Assembly: GCA_020201155.1 (NCBI GenBank)
Contig: JAIVHI010000177.1
Location: 1 to 50,903 of the forward strand
From: Loktanella sp.
GTDB lineage: Bacteria > Pseudomonadota > Alphaproteobacteria > Rhodobacterales > Rhodobacteraceae
Direction of reading: 5' to 3'
Length of the DNA: 50,903 nucleotides
The notes beneath the pieces were generated by a model. The model was not told the DNA's origin. It saw only the letters and a list, made by a program, of their open reading frames with translations, and made no database searches. The position numbers and the translations under genes are program-made. Each line of letters opens with the position of its first letter. The stretch's first letter is position 1. Below are positions 9,422 through 18,436 of this stretch, one piece after another.

Positions 9422-10579
9422 GGATTTTGCGGCGGTATCGAGACGCAGTATCGCCTCGGCGATGTCGCTTTCGGTGATATTGAGCGCGGGCAGCAGACGG
9501 ACCACGTTGTCGGCCGCCGGAACGGTGATGACGCCGGCCTCGTATCCGGCCTTGACCACATCGGCATTGGCCGCCCTGCATTTGAGCCCCAGCATCAGGC
9601 CCATGCCGCGCACGCTTTCGAACACGTCCGAGTTGCCGGCGACCAAGCCTTCGAGCTTTTGCCGCAGCGCGCCCGCGCGGCGGTTCACATCCGCCAGAAA
9701 ATCGTCGTTTGCCACATGATCCAGCACCGCGTTGCCGACGGCACAGCCCAGCGGGTTGCCCCCGTAGGTCGACCCGTGCGTGCCGGCGGTCATGCCGCTG
9801 GCCGCATCCTCGGTGGCCAGCACGGCACCCAAGGGAAAGCCCCCGCCGATGCCCTTGGCGATCATCATGATGTCGGGGCTGACGCCGGCCCATTCGTGGG
9901 CGAAGAGCTTGCCGGTCCGGGCGACGCCGCACTGCACCTCGTCGAAGATCAGCAGGATGCCGTGTTTGTCACACAGCTCGCGCAGCCCCTTGAGGCACTG
10001 GTCGGGCACCGGGCGGATGCCGCCCTCGCCCTGCACCGGCTCGATCAGGATCGCGGCGGTGGTGTCGCTGACGGCGGCCTGCAGCGCGTCGTGATCGCCA
10101 AAGGGCAGCTGCGTGAAGCCGGGCAGCAGCGGGCCGAAGCCCTTGGTCATCTTTTCGGTGCCGACAGCGGCGATCGCGGCGGTCGACCGGCCATGGAAGG
10201 CCCCCGAGAAGGTGATGATCTCGCTGCGGTGCTCGCCCTTGTCGAACCAGTACTTGCGGGCCATCTTCACCGCCAGTTCGCAGGCTTCCGTGCCGGAGTT
10301 GGTGAAAAACACCGTGTCGGCAAAGGTGAGGTCGACCAGCCGGTCGGCAAGGGTCTGCTGCGCGGGGATGTGATAGAGGTTCGACAGGTGCCAGACCTGC
10401 TGCGCCTGATCCGTCAGTGCCTTGGTCAGGCCGGGGTGGGCGTGGCCCAGCGTGTTGACCGCGATGCCTGCACCCAGATCCAGAAAGCGTCGCCCGTCGG
10501 CCTCGATCAGCCATGAGCCTTCGCCTTTGACGAAGGTCAGGGGCGCGCGGGTGTAGGTCGGCAGGATCGTGTCGATCAT
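9407..10579 (-). CDS. argD: acetylornithine/succinylornithine aminotransferase
   Basis: The 390-residue class III PLP-dependent aminotransferase has a TNSGTEACE phosphate-binding motif, IFDEVQCG with the cofactor aspartate, and AKGIGGGFP with the Schiff-base lysine. It transfers an amino group to N-acetylglutamate semialdehyde in arginine synthesis and can also serve lysine synthesis. It is the first gene of argD-argF. A stem-loop lies between about 10597 and 10631 in its leader. No lesion is visible. Confidence 0.95.
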   Translation of the reverse strand: MIDTILPTYTRAPLTFVKGEGSWLIEADGRRFLDLGAGIAVNTLGHAHPGLTKALTDQAQQVWHLSNLYHIPAQQTLADRLVDLTFADTVFFTNSGTEACELAVKMARKYWFDKGEHRSEIITFSGAFHGRSTAAIAAVGTEKMTKGFGPLLPGFTQLPFGDHDALQAAVSDTTAAILIEPVQGEGGIRPVPDQCLKGLRELCDKHGILLIFDEVQCGVARTGKLFAHEWAGVSPDIMMIAKGIGGGFPLGAVLATEDAASGMTAGTHGSTYGGNPLGCAVGNAVLDHVANDDFLADVNRRAGALRQKLEGLVAGNSDVFESVRGMGLMLGLKCRAANADVVKAGYEAGVITVPAADNVVRLLPALNITESDIAEAILRLDTAAKSISSE

Positions 10580-10596
10580 AGGATCGGCCTTTCGGA

Positions 10597-10631
10597 ATGA
10601 AGAAGCCCGTTTTGTGGGGGCACGGGGGCTT
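10597..10631 (-). promoter_or_regulatory. stem-loop in the argD leader
   Basis: Read on the minus strand, GAAGCCCCCGT and ACGGGCTTC form an imperfect hairpin about 20-50 nt before the argD start, followed by TTCATTCC rather than a clean T tract. It could be an attenuator, a processing site or a weak terminator. A CACATATGTG palindrome lies further upstream at 10703-10712. Confidence 0.3.
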
Positions 10632-10761
10632 CAGGTCAACGATTTTTGAGGGTGGGATGAAGACGAGCAGAGGCAGAGGCGCAATCAGCCTCGGCGTCGG
10701 GTCACATATGTGGCAAGCATCTTCATCCTGCGGACCTAGCGGAAGTCGGGGCGCACTGCAA

Positions 10762-11282
10762 TCATGCTTTCAGGCGGTAACCCCGGTCCAGCCAGCGCCA
10801 CACCACAGCCAGCACGACGGCAGTCGTCGGCACAACGATCAGCAGACCCAGCCAGGGCGAGCTGTCGGACACGCCGATCATGCCGTAGCGCACGCCGTCG
10901 ATCACGTAAAAGAAGGGGTTTGCGTGGCTCAGGGTCTGCATGAGGGGCGGCAGGCTGTCGATGGAATAGAAGGTCCCTGAAAGAAAGGCCAAGGGCGTCA
11001 CGATGAAGTTGGTGATCGCGGACAGCTGGTCGAACTTGTTTGCGAAGACACCCGCGACCATCCCCAGCCCACCCATGAACAACGAGCCCAGCACCACGAA
11101 CAGGATCGTCCAGAGCGGGTTCTGGACGGCGACGCCCAGAAACAGCCCGCGTTGATCAGCGGCGCCATGATCGTCTGCGCCCAGACATTCATGAAACGGC
11201 GCACTTCGCGTTCCGAAAGCGTATAGGTGCCCAGCCAGTTGACCCGCCCGAAGCGGCGCACGCCCATATCCGTGGTTGCCAT
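10762..11282 (-). pseudogene. ABC-2 type transporter permease, internally deleted and frameshifted
   Basis: From the ATG at 11282 the frame reads MATTDMGVRRFGRVNWLGTY and then EVRRFMNVWAQTIMAPLINAG, the usual N-terminus of an ABC-2 permease. At about 11150 it falls out of frame. The next frame resumes with LFLGV and goes on through VQNPLWTILFVVLGSL, NFIVTPLAFLSGTFYSI and HANPFFYVIDGVRYG to GYRLKA, the family's C-terminal half. Intact homologues are about 250 residues; roughly 75 middle residues with several membrane helices are absent. No partner ATPase gene is adjacent. The C-terminal fragment could still be read from an upstream start, but it is unlikely to work. Confidence 0.8.
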
Positions 11283-11393
11283 ATCGCGTTCCCTTGTCTG
11301 TCTTAGAGGTGCAGGACATAAAGGTTCATCCCGGAATGACCAGTGCCGGATGCGGCTTGAAGAGACTCTCTTGCCTCAAGCGGGCGGTTGCGG

Positions 11394-11422
11394 TTGTCCC
11401 TGCCGGTCTGGGTGACTAGTAT
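11394..11422 (+). promoter_or_regulatory. candidate gcrA promoter
   Basis: TTGTCC (11394-11399), a 17-nt spacer and TAGTAT (11417-11422) lie about 70 nt before gcrA. A GANTC site (GACTC, 11364-11368) lies just upstream. GANTC is the CcrM methylation site through which GcrA-dependent control works in alphaproteobacteria, so autoregulation is possible but unproven. Confidence 0.5.
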
Positions 11423-11493
11423 AAGGGGCTGACAAGATAACGCCGCAAGCGGACCCTGCCCCGCGGCCCCGACAAAACCCGAAGGAAGCCCCT

Positions 11494-12033
11494 ATGTCCT
11501 GGACTGACGAACGCGTCGAGACGCTCAAGAAGATGTGGAGCGAAGGCCAGTCGGCCAGCCAGATCGCCAAAGAACTGGGTGGCGTGACCCGCAACGCGGT
11601 GATCGGCAAGGTCCACCGTCTGGGTCTTTCGAACCGTGCAGGCAACGGTGCCGGCACGCCTCCTCCGGCCCAGCCCGAGCCGAAGGAAAAACCCGCCCCC
11701 GCCGCGGCGAAAAAGGCCGACCCCAAGCCCGAGCCTGCCAAGGAAGAACCGGTTTCGACATCCGTCGAACTGGTCGAGGCCGTGCAACTGGACGAAAACG
11801 GCATCCCCATGTCCGCTGCGCGCTGTGCGATCATTCCCGCCGGTCAGCCCTTGCCGCCCCAGCCCAGCGCGAACGAGATCAGCCCCGAGGCCCTTGCCAA
11901 GGTCAGCGAAGTCGAGAAAGCCGCCAAGCGCCTCAGCCTGATGGAATTGACCGAAAAGACCTGCAAATGGCCGGTTGGCGACCCGGCCACCGATGACTTC
12001 TGGTTCTGCGGACCGGCGTCAGAAGAAGCTTGA
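11494..12033 (+). CDS. gcrA: cell-cycle regulator GcrA, C-terminus replaced
   Basis: The N-terminus MSWTDERVETLKKMWSEGQS and the helix-turn-helix ending NAVIGKVHRLGLSNR are the GcrA DNA-binding domain. A Pro/Ala/Lys-rich linker follows, then LMELTEKTCKWPVGDP and FWFCG. Relatives continue after FCG for about 25-30 residues with a KPYCEAH-type motif and a basic tail. Here the frame ends PASEEA, unlike the family. GcrA works with sigma70 and CcrM methylation to drive cell-cycle genes, and the C-terminal part contacts sigma70. The 3' end overlaps the convergent EEP gene by 101 bp, so one deletion probably altered both ends. Confidence 0.93.
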   Translation: MSWTDERVETLKKMWSEGQSASQIAKELGGVTRNAVIGKVHRLGLSNRAGNGAGTPPPAQPEPKEKPAPAAAKKADPKPEPAKEEPVSTSVELVEAVQLDENGIPMSAARCAIIPAGQPLPPQPSANEISPEALAKVSEVEKAAKRLSLMELTEKTCKWPVGDPATDDFWFCGPASEEA

Positions 12034-12979
12034 AATACATCGGGAAGTGATCCGACATGATGTCGGGCCAGCGGGCCATGTCCACGATACGGAAATGCCT
12101 GGAATGAAACAGGTGGTCGAGCGGCCACCGCATCAGGACGCTCCGGGCCGAAAAGGTGTTGTAGAACCCCCGCCCCACGCGGGGGTCGAGCAGGCGGCTG
12201 ATCTTCTGGAAGCGGCGGGTGGTGATCGACCACGCCACGTCGTTCAGATCGCCCGAAACGATGACGGGCAGAGTCTCGTCGCGCACTTCGAAAGCGACAT
12301 GCGCCAGTTCCGCGTCGCGGCCTTCGGTGGAATGGTTGGGCACCGGCGGTTCAGGGTGGACGACGTGCAGCCGAAATCTGCCGCCCGACGGCAGGGTAAT
12401 GATCCCTGAAAGGGATGGCACCTTCTCGACCACACGTTCCTGAAATTGCGCATCCGCAATCTCGTAGTGGCTGAGGATCATCATGCCGTAGCCCGTGTCC
12501 AAGGGGCAGGCGTAGCGATAGGGGTAGATATCAGCGAGATCTTCCAGCGCGTCGCACCAGGCCTGATCGGTTTCAAGCGCCATCACGATATTCGGCTGCC
12601 GCTCTCGGGCGAGGTCGACAAGGTGGGAATAGTCCCTGTTCGACAGTTTCACGTTCGCCGCGAGCAAAGAGATCATGCGACCCTCGTCCAGATCGTCGCC
12701 CGGTCCGGGTTTGACCGACTGGCTGCGCCAGACCGGCAGGTAACGCCCGATATGAAAACCCTGGATACCCACAACTCCGGCAAGAAGAATCCAGGCGAAA
12801 ACCTGTCCCGGCAGCGCTGCAAACCAGACGACCGGAACCAGAACAAGCGCGACCGCCAGCAACTGTTGCCGCGGAAAATCACCCCCCCTGACGAACCCAT
12901 GAGACAGCCGTGAAGACGGCAAAACCGTCAATCCGGCGACCGTCGCGACCGCCGCCCAAATAACAATATCGATGATCAC
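11933..12979 (-). CDS. membrane-anchored endonuclease/exonuclease/phosphatase-family protein
   Basis: From the GTG at 12979 the product is 348 residues. Two or three hydrophobic segments in the first 90 residues anchor a large EEP domain. Catalytic motifs are AANVKLSNRD, ALETD, VSGDLND (GDxN) and MSDHFPM (SDH). The substrate, nucleic acid or phospho-lipid, cannot be told. The frame is open to 13069, but the downstream start puts the helix at the N-terminus and leaves room for a promoter. After YFKLLLTP the last 30 or so residues are Arg-rich, antisense to gcrA and unlike the family, suggesting a chimeric end. Confidence 0.78.
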   Translation of the reverse strand: MIIDIVIWAAVATVAGLTVLPSSRLSHGFVRGGDFPRQQLLAVALVLVPVVWFAALPGQVFAWILLAGVVGIQGFHIGRYLPVWRSQSVKPGPGDDLDEGRMISLLAANVKLSNRDYSHLVDLARERQPNIVMALETDQAWCDALEDLADIYPYRYACPLDTGYGMMILSHYEIADAQFQERVVEKVPSLSGIITLPSGGRFRLHVVHPEPPVPNHSTEGRDAELAHVAFEVRDETLPVIVSGDLNDVAWSITTRRFQKISRLLDPRVGRGFYNTFSARSVLMRWPLDHLFHSRHFRIVDMARWPDIMSDHFPMYFKLLLTPVRRTRSHRWPGRQPAICRSFRSIPSG

Positions 12980-13117
12980 TGTAATGTCGCCCTGTCCGCT
13001 GATACCCGAGCCAACGCCGCAACTCGTGATTTGATCCCTGAGTTCGAAAAATTGCACCTGCCGTCGCATTTGGCCAGCTCGGACCTATGTCAGGGACAGG
13101 CCAACAGGAGATTTTCG

Positions 13118-13897
13118 ATGTCCAATACCGCACTCATCACCGGCGCTTCTTCGGGAATCGGGCGTGAATTTGCCCGCTACCACGCTGGAAAGGGCGGAGA
13201 TCTGATCGTCACGGCCCGTCGGCAGGACAGCCTGAACACCCTGAAGGCCGAACTGGAAGACGCCCACCGGATCAAGGTGACGGTGATCGCACAGGATCTC
13301 GGCTCGGCCGAGCAGGCGGAAGAGCTTTACCAGCGCGTAACCGAGACCGGACAGCCGGTGGACATCCTTATCAACAACGCGGGCTTCGGCGGGCACGGCA
13401 AGTTCCACGACCGTGACCTTGCAACAGACCTTGGCATGATCGACCTCAACGTGAAGGCGCTGGTAACCCTCTGCCACCGGGTCGGCGGCGACATGCGGGC
13501 GCGGGGCAGCGGCAAGATTCTAAATGTCTCGTCCACCGCCGCCTATATGCCCGGCCCGCTGCAGGCGACCTACTTTGCCACCAAGTCTTTCGTCTCCAGC
13601 TTTTCGCAGGCACTGGCCGAAGAACTGCGCGACGCAGGCGTCACCGTGACCGCGCTGGAACCGGGCTTTGTCGAGACCGAGTTCGCGGACCGCGCCGATC
13701 TGAACGGCACCGACCTGACCAGTTCGGGGGCCACGCCCGATACGGTGGCGCAATTCGGCTACGACGCGATGCTCAAGGGGCAGTTGCGGGCCGTGAATGA
13801 TCGCAAGCTGGGATTCGCGCTGAACTGGGTGATCCCGAACATGCCGCGCAGGCAGATGCTGAAGATGGTGCGCAAGATGCAGGAAAAGAACGCCTAG
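13118..13897 (+). CDS. short-chain dehydrogenase/reductase
   Basis: The 259-residue classical SDR has the nucleotide-binding TGASSGIG at residues 8-15, the structural NNAG, the catalytic serine in NVSSTAAY and the YFATK catalytic Tyr-Lys pair. AGGAG lies upstream of the ATG at 13118; codons upstream to 13031 have no family match. It oxidises or reduces an alcohol/carbonyl with NAD(P), substrate unknown. Its stop overlaps the convergent EamA gene by 4 bp. Confidence 0.9.
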   Translation: MSNTALITGASSGIGREFARYHAGKGGDLIVTARRQDSLNTLKAELEDAHRIKVTVIAQDLGSAEQAEELYQRVTETGQPVDILINNAGFGGHGKFHDRDLATDLGMIDLNVKALVTLCHRVGGDMRARGSGKILNVSSTAAYMPGPLQATYFATKSFVSSFSQALAEELRDAGVTVTALEPGFVETEFADRADLNGTDLTSSGATPDTVAQFGYDAMLKGQLRAVNDRKLGFALNWVIPNMPRRQMLKMVRKMQEKNA

Positions 13898-14709
13898 CGC
13901 CTGATGAGCGAGACGCCAATTCCGCCCAGCACCAGCATGGCGGCAATCGCAAGGCGCAGGGTCACAGGTTCGGCCAGCAGCACCGCCCCACCACCCACGG
14001 CGATCACGGGCACCGACAGTTGCGCCGTGGCGGCTGTCGTGGCGGCCAGTTGCGGCAGCACGCGATACCACAGCGCATAGCCCAGAGCGGAGGTCAGCGC
14101 CCCGGCCACGACAGCCGTGATGGCCCCGAAGGTCGTGACCGTCACCGGCACCACCGCCAGCGGCAACAGGACCAGCGGCAGGCAAAGCACAAAGTTGCCC
14201 GCCGTGGCGACAAGAGGCTGCCGCGCGCCCTGACCCAGCAACGAATAGGCCGCCCACCCGGCCCCTGCCGCGATCATCGCCACCGTCCCCCCGAGCGGAA
14301 GATCCAGGCCGCCCTGCGGCCACAGCAAAAGCACCAGACCACCGAAGGCCACAGCGGCCCCGAGCCAACGCAGCGCTGGCACCGGGCCGCCGGCCAAGCC
14401 AGCCCAGCCGAACATGACCAGCTGCACCGTGCCGAACAGGATCAACGCCCCCACGCCCGCACCAAGGCCGATGTAGGCCCATGAGAATCCCAGCATGTAG
14501 ACGGCAAGGGCCAGCGCGCCCCATAACCGGTCGCGCCCCAGTGCAAGTTGACCCCTGACCAGCACGGCCAAGGTCAGCGCCCCCGCCGCGACCCGTAGCA
14601 CTGCGAAGGCCAGCGCATCGGTGCCGAAGACAGCGACGCCCAACCGGTTCAACACCGAATTGGCCGCGAAAGCCACCATTACAAGAAGCGTCGTCAGGAA
14701 AAGGCGCAT
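13894..14709 (-). CDS. EamA/DMT-family transporter
   Basis: The 271-residue protein has about ten hydrophobic segments arranged as two EamA repeats. It starts MRLFLTTLLVMVAFAANSVL, typical of drug/metabolite exporters of the RhaT/YdcZ type. The frame is open upstream to 14850, but that extension is hydrophilic and Arg-rich. The substrate cannot be predicted; relatives export amino acids or metabolites. It is divergent from rimO. Confidence 0.85.
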   Translation of the reverse strand: MRLFLTTLLVMVAFAANSVLNRLGVAVFGTDALAFAVLRVAAGALTLAVLVRGQLALGRDRLWGALALAVYMLGFSWAYIGLGAGVGALILFGTVQLVMFGWAGLAGGPVPALRWLGAAVAFGGLVLLLWPQGGLDLPLGGTVAMIAAGAGWAAYSLLGQGARQPLVATAGNFVLCLPLVLLPLAVVPVTVTTFGAITAVVAGALTSALGYALWYRVLPQLAATTAATAQLSVPVIAVGGGAVLLAEPVTLRLAIAAMLVLGGIGVSLIRR

Positions 14710-14762
14710 GAGGATCAATGCCTTGCCCCGCACGGCTTGGCAATCGCGATCCTGGCCCCGAG

Positions 14763-14782
14763 ACTTAGCACAAATGCTAAGT
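14763..14782. promoter_or_regulatory. perfect dyad between EamA gene and rimO
   Basis: ACTTAGCA (14763-14770) and TGCTAAGT (14775-14782) are perfect inverted repeats around CAAA, about 54 bp from the EamA start and 82 bp from rimO. This is a plausible operator or small hairpin; no regulator can be named. Confidence 0.35.
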
Positions 14783-14863
14783 GTCCAGATCCCTCGGGAT
14801 ACCGGGGCGCCACACCGTGGCGTGAACCGCGGCGGGCTTTTCAAAGCCAAGGCTTCGGGCTAG

Positions 14864-16279
14864 ATGCGGCGGATGGCCCAGAACCCTCCTTCCCTTCGCC
14901 CCGACCTTGCCAACGCGCGATTGCAACGCGACATCGACACCGTGCGCCCCGCCGGACAGCCGACCATCGGGATGGTGTCGCTTGGCTGTCCCAAGGCGCT
15001 GGTGGACAGCGAACGCATCCTGACACGGCTGCGCGCCGAGGGCTATGCGATCAGCCCCGACTACGCGGGCGCAGAGGCCGTCATCGTCAACACCTGCGGC
15101 TTTCTCGATTCAGCCAAGGCCGAAAGCCTCGACGCCATCGGCGAGGCGCTCAAGGAAAACGGCAAGGTCATCGTGACCGGCTGTCTGGGGGCCGAGCCGG
15201 ATTATATCCGCGAACACCACCCCAATATCCTCGCTGTCACGGGACCACATCAATATGAACAGGTGCTGGATGCGGTGCACGGCGCCGTGCCGCCCGCCCC
15301 CGATCCCTTCGTCGATCTTCTGCCCGCCACAGGCGTCAGCCTGACACCGCGTCACTACAGCTATCTCAAGATTTCCGAAGGCTGTAACCACAAGTGCAAG
15401 TTCTGCATCATCCCCGACATGCGTGGCAAACTGGCGTCCCGCCCCGCACACGCCGTCCTGCGCGAGGCTGAAAAGCTGGTAGAGGCGGGCGTGAAGGAAC
15501 TGCTGGTCATCAGTCAGGACACCAGCGCCTACGGGCTGGACCGCAGATACGACACCAACCCGTGGAAAGACGGCGAGGTGCGCAGCCACATCACCGACCT
15601 GACCCGCGAGCTGGGCAAGCTGGGTGCTTGGGTGCGGCTGCACTACGTCTACCCCTACCCGCATGTGCGCGACCTGATCCCGCTGATGGCCGATCCCGCC
15701 TCGGGCGTGCTGCCCTACCTCGACATCCCGTTCCAGCACAGCCACCCCGATGTGCTGCGCCGCATGGCCCGCCCCGCCGCCGGAGCAAAGACGCTGGACG
15801 AGATCGCCGCCTGGCGTGCGATCTGCCCCGACCTCACCCTGCGCTCGACCTTCATCGTGGGCTACCCGGGCGAGACAGAGGCCGAGTTCCAGCACCTGAT
15901 CGACTGGCTGGACGAGGCACAGCTCGACCGCGTCGGTTGCTTTCAATACGAAAACGTCGCCGGTGCCCGCTCGAACGCCCTGCCCGACCATGTGCCGGCA
16001 GAGGTCAAACAGGACCGCTGGGACCGCTTCATGACCAAGGCGCAGGCGATCTCGGAAGCCAAGCTCGCCGCCAAGGTGGGCCGCACGCTCGAAGTCATCG
16101 TGGACGAGATCGACGACGAGGCCGCCACCTGCCGCTCATGGGCCGATGCGCCGGAAATCGACGGCCACGTCTACGTGGACGAGGGGTTTGAGGGCCTGGG
16201 CGTGGGCGATGTGGTCAAGGTCAGGATCGAAGAGGCGGGGGAATATGATTTGTGGGGCTCGCCCGTTCCCGTTCAGTAA
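14864..16279 (+). CDS. rimO: ribosomal protein S12 methylthiotransferase RimO
   Basis: The 471-residue radical-SAM enzyme methylthiolates Asp88 of ribosomal protein S12. The N-terminal MTTase domain contains SLGCPK and NTCGF with cluster cysteines. The radical-SAM cluster motif CNHKCKFC lies near residue 178, and a TRAM-like domain ends the protein. No clear ribosome binding site precedes the ATG at 14864 or that at 14873, so the exact start is uncertain. Divergent from the EamA gene, complete. Confidence 0.95.
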   Translation: MRRMAQNPPSLRPDLANARLQRDIDTVRPAGQPTIGMVSLGCPKALVDSERILTRLRAEGYAISPDYAGAEAVIVNTCGFLDSAKAESLDAIGEALKENGKVIVTGCLGAEPDYIREHHPNILAVTGPHQYEQVLDAVHGAVPPAPDPFVDLLPATGVSLTPRHYSYLKISEGCNHKCKFCIIPDMRGKLASRPAHAVLREAEKLVEAGVKELLVISQDTSAYGLDRRYDTNPWKDGEVRSHITDLTRELGKLGAWVRLHYVYPYPHVRDLIPLMADPASGVLPYLDIPFQHSHPDVLRRMARPAAGAKTLDEIAAWRAICPDLTLRSTFIVGYPGETEAEFQHLIDWLDEAQLDRVGCFQYENVAGARSNALPDHVPAEVKQDRWDRFMTKAQAISEAKLAAKVGRTLEVIVDEIDDEAATCRSWADAPEIDGHVYVDEGFEGLGVGDVVKVRIEEAGEYDLWGSPVPVQ

Positions 16280-16287
16280 CGGCCCTC

Positions 16288-16785
16288 TCAGACCGCCTCG
16301 GCCCTGAAATCCAGCGCGACCCCGTTCAGACAGTGCCGCAGCCCGGTCGGCTCGGGTCCATCCTCGAAGATATGGCCCAAGTGTCCGCCGCAGCGCGAAC
16401 AGTGAACCTCGGTGCGGGGGTAGATCAGCTTGTAGTCAGTCTTGGTGCCCACCGCGCCTTCGATATTGTCCCAGAAGCTGGGCCAGCCGGTGCCGGACAT
16501 GAACTTGGTTTCCGACGAATAGACATCCTGCCCGCAGCCGCCGCAGGTGAAGATGCCTTCACTGTTTTCCTCGTTCAGCGGGCTGGAAAAGGGCGGTTCT
16601 GTCGCTTCCTCGCGCAGGACCGCGTATTCCTCTTCCGTCAGACGCGCGCGCCATTCAGCGGGGCTCAGATCGACCGCGAACGACCCTTCGGATGCCTCGC
16701 TTTCACTGTTGAGCGCGAGGTAGGCGGCGGCACTTGTCAGGGCGATGGCCCCGGTGCCAAGAAGCAGGTTGCGACGGGTGTGCAT
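16288..16785 (-). CDS. msrB: exported methionine-R-sulfoxide reductase MsrB
   Basis: The 165-residue product starts MHTRRNLLLGTGAIALTSAA, a hydrophobic signal with twin arginines, so periplasmic export, perhaps by Tat, is likely. The MsrB domain has two zinc CxxC motifs (CGGC, CSRC) and RHCLNG with the catalytic cysteine. It repairs methionine-R-sulfoxide in proteins. The chosen ATG at 16785 excludes 15 upstream residues that would bury the signal. It ends 8 bp from the convergent rimO stop. Confidence 0.9.
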   Translation of the reverse strand: MHTRRNLLLGTGAIALTSAAAYLALNSESEASEGSFAVDLSPAEWRARLTEEEYAVLREEATEPPFSSPLNEENSEGIFTCGGCGQDVYSSETKFMSGTGWPSFWDNIEGAVGTKTDYKLIYPRTEVHCSRCGGHLGHIFEDGPEPTGLRHCLNGVALDFRAEAV

Positions 16786-16859
16786 TGGGGTCTCCGGTTC
16801 GGTGACTGTCAGCTCGCAAACGCCCGACACGACACCACGTTCCGCTGCTCACGTCATCG

Positions 16860-17210
16860 TCAGCGGGCGTCCAGCCAGACCCGCACGGCATCCTGCACCC
16901 GGCGAAAGCGGTCACCGCCCAGCTTGGTGCCCCCAAACCAGCGGGTGACCACCACGACCTCACCGGTGATCCCCTCGCGTTCGAGCATCCGCAGGATCAC
17001 CATCCCCGCGCCCGCCTCGCCGTCGTCGCCCTTCAAAGGCGTGCCGTCAGGCAGGATCACGGCCCAGGTGTTATGCGTGGCCTTCGCGAATTTCTTGCGC
17101 CGCACAAGTGCCTTGAGAAAGGCCTTCGCATCCTCGGCACTTGCACAGGCACCACCCGACACCGCGTATTTCGACCCCCGGTCGGTCAAGGCATTCTCGA
17201 TCACGCGCAT
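16860..17210 (-). CDS. short YigZ/IMPACT-family (UPF0029) protein
   Basis: The 116-residue product consists of the UPF0029 N-terminal domain, with KFAKATHNTWAV, DDGEAGAG and VVVTRWFGGTKLGGDR motifs. E. coli YigZ is about 200 residues with a second ferredoxin-like domain; the short form is, as I recall, normal in Rhodobacterales. Function unknown; the eukaryotic relative IMPACT acts in translational control. The start at 17210 lies 6 nt after the leader repeat, whose GAGG could be its ribosome site. The longer frame to 17288 only translates the repeat. Confidence 0.8.
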   Translation of the reverse strand: MRVIENALTDRGSKYAVSGGACASAEDAKAFLKALVRRKKFAKATHNTWAVILPDGTPLKGDDGEAGAGMVILRMLEREGITGEVVVVTRWFGGTKLGGDRFRRVQDAVRVWLDAR

Positions 17211-17213
17211 GGA

Positions 17214-17271
17214 CGCCTCATCATCTTGCCGGAAGTATCCCGGGGGGGTTGGGGGGCTGGCCCCCCGGGCG
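17214..17271 (-). repeat. dispersed leader repeat, copy 3 (before the YigZ-like gene)
   Basis: On the minus strand a G/C-run hairpin (GGGGGGCC, AG, CCCCCC) is followed by CGGGATACTTCCGGCAAGATGATGAGG. The right half matches copies 1 and 2; the left half differs. It fills the gap between the dgkA stop and the YigZ-like start. Confidence 0.75.
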
Positions 17272-17643
17272 TCAAAGCACCACCCCACCGATCACGCAGA
17301 GCCAGGCCACCCCCACCGCCACCGCCGTCACCGCGACGCCGGCAGAGCCGCAGTCCTTGGCCTGCTGCGCGAGGATGCGACGGTCGGTGCCGACATCGTC
17401 CACGACCCGCTCGATGGCCGTGTTCACGCATTCCGCGGCAAGGATCAGGATCCCGCCCATCAAGAGCATCCCCCGCTCTCCTGCAGAGATCGGCAGGACG
17501 AAGGCAAGCACGGCAAAGACCGCATTGGCGACAAGCCATTGCGCCATGGACCTCTCGGTGCGGTAGACATGGACGAACCCGTTCCAGGACCAGAGGGTCC
17601 TTTCCCTGATCCGGACCAGTTGCGCGATCACAGCATTGGACAT
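17272..17643 (-). CDS. dgkA: diacylglycerol kinase (DgkA type)
   Basis: The 123-residue integral membrane protein has three hydrophobic helices and the DgkA active-site signature AECVNTAIERVVDDVG. The enzyme phosphorylates diacylglycerol with ATP at the inner membrane, recycling lipid into phosphatidic acid. It is followed at its 3' end by leader repeat copy 3 and then the YigZ-like gene on the same strand. Confidence 0.93.
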   Translation of the reverse strand: MSNAVIAQLVRIRERTLWSWNGFVHVYRTERSMAQWLVANAVFAVLAFVLPISAGERGMLLMGGILILAAECVNTAIERVVDDVGTDRRILAQQAKDCGSAGVAVTAVAVGVAWLCVIGGVVL

Positions 17644-17771
17644 CGTCTTTGCTTTCCTTCATTCGGCCCGCAGAATGGCGCAAGCCCCCTGCCCTGCCAA
17701 GGGCGCTTGCGGTCCCTTGTCACGCAACGGCACACTATGAGAATGATCTTCACCGCTTTATTTATCCTCGC

Positions 17772-18431
17772 ATGAGAAAATCCCGAGACGCTTATCCCGC
17801 CTACGCCCGGTCCGAACGCATCGCCGACGGCACGTTGCACGCCATCGGCCTTGTCCTTGCCGTCATCGGGGCCGTCTGGCTGGGGGTCTGGGGGATGGGT
17901 CACACCTCACCCGGGCAGACGGCGGCACTGATCGTCTACGGCGTGGCGCTGGTCGGCACTTTCGCCGCGTCTGCGTTCTACCACATGACCCCGTGGGAGG
18001 GGCTGCGCCCCACCTTGCGCCGCTTCGATCATGCCGCGATCTATCTCAAGATCGCGGGCACCTATACGCCACTGGTGGTCATGCTGGGCAGCGGTTTCGC
18101 CTATACGCTTCTTGCCGTGATCTGGACGATCGCCACCTTCGGCATGGTCAAGAACCTGTTCTTCTGGCGGACGCCGGGCAAGCTGGGGTCGGTTCTCTAC
18201 CTCATCATGGGCTGGATGAGCGTCGCGTTGATCTGGCAGATCTGGCCATTGCTGCCTGTGGCCACACTGGCGCTGATCGTGGCGGGCGGGTTGCTATATA
18301 CCGTCGGTGTCATCTTCTTCACTTGGGAAAGCCTGAAGTTCTCGAACCCGATCTGGCACGGCTTCGTCCTTGCCGCCTCGGTCTGCTTTTTCGCCGCGAT
18401 CGCCATCGGCGCAAGCGCGCAGATGGTCTGA
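17772..18431 (+). CDS. hemolysin III / PAQR-family membrane protein
   Basis: The 219-residue protein has seven hydrophobic segments. Conserved motifs are ADGTLHAIG near the start, SAFYHM, RRFDHAAIYLKIAGTYTP in the middle, and IWHGFVL near the end; their His/Asp/Ser residues are probable metal ligands. Despite the name, bacterial members are not shown to be toxins generally; PAQR relatives are metal-dependent hydrolases or receptors. The ATG at 17772 is chosen over an open frame from 17649 because the family begins here, although no clear ribosome site precedes it. Confidence 0.88.
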   Translation: MRKSRDAYPAYARSERIADGTLHAIGLVLAVIGAVWLGVWGMGHTSPGQTAALIVYGVALVGTFAASAFYHMTPWEGLRPTLRRFDHAAIYLKIAGTYTPLVVMLGSGFAYTLLAVIWTIATFGMVKNLFFWRTPGKLGSVLYLIMGWMSVALIWQIWPLLPVATLALIVAGGLLYTVGVIFFTWESLKFSNPIWHGFVLAASVCFFAAIAIGASAQMV

Positions 18432-18436
18432 CCGCG

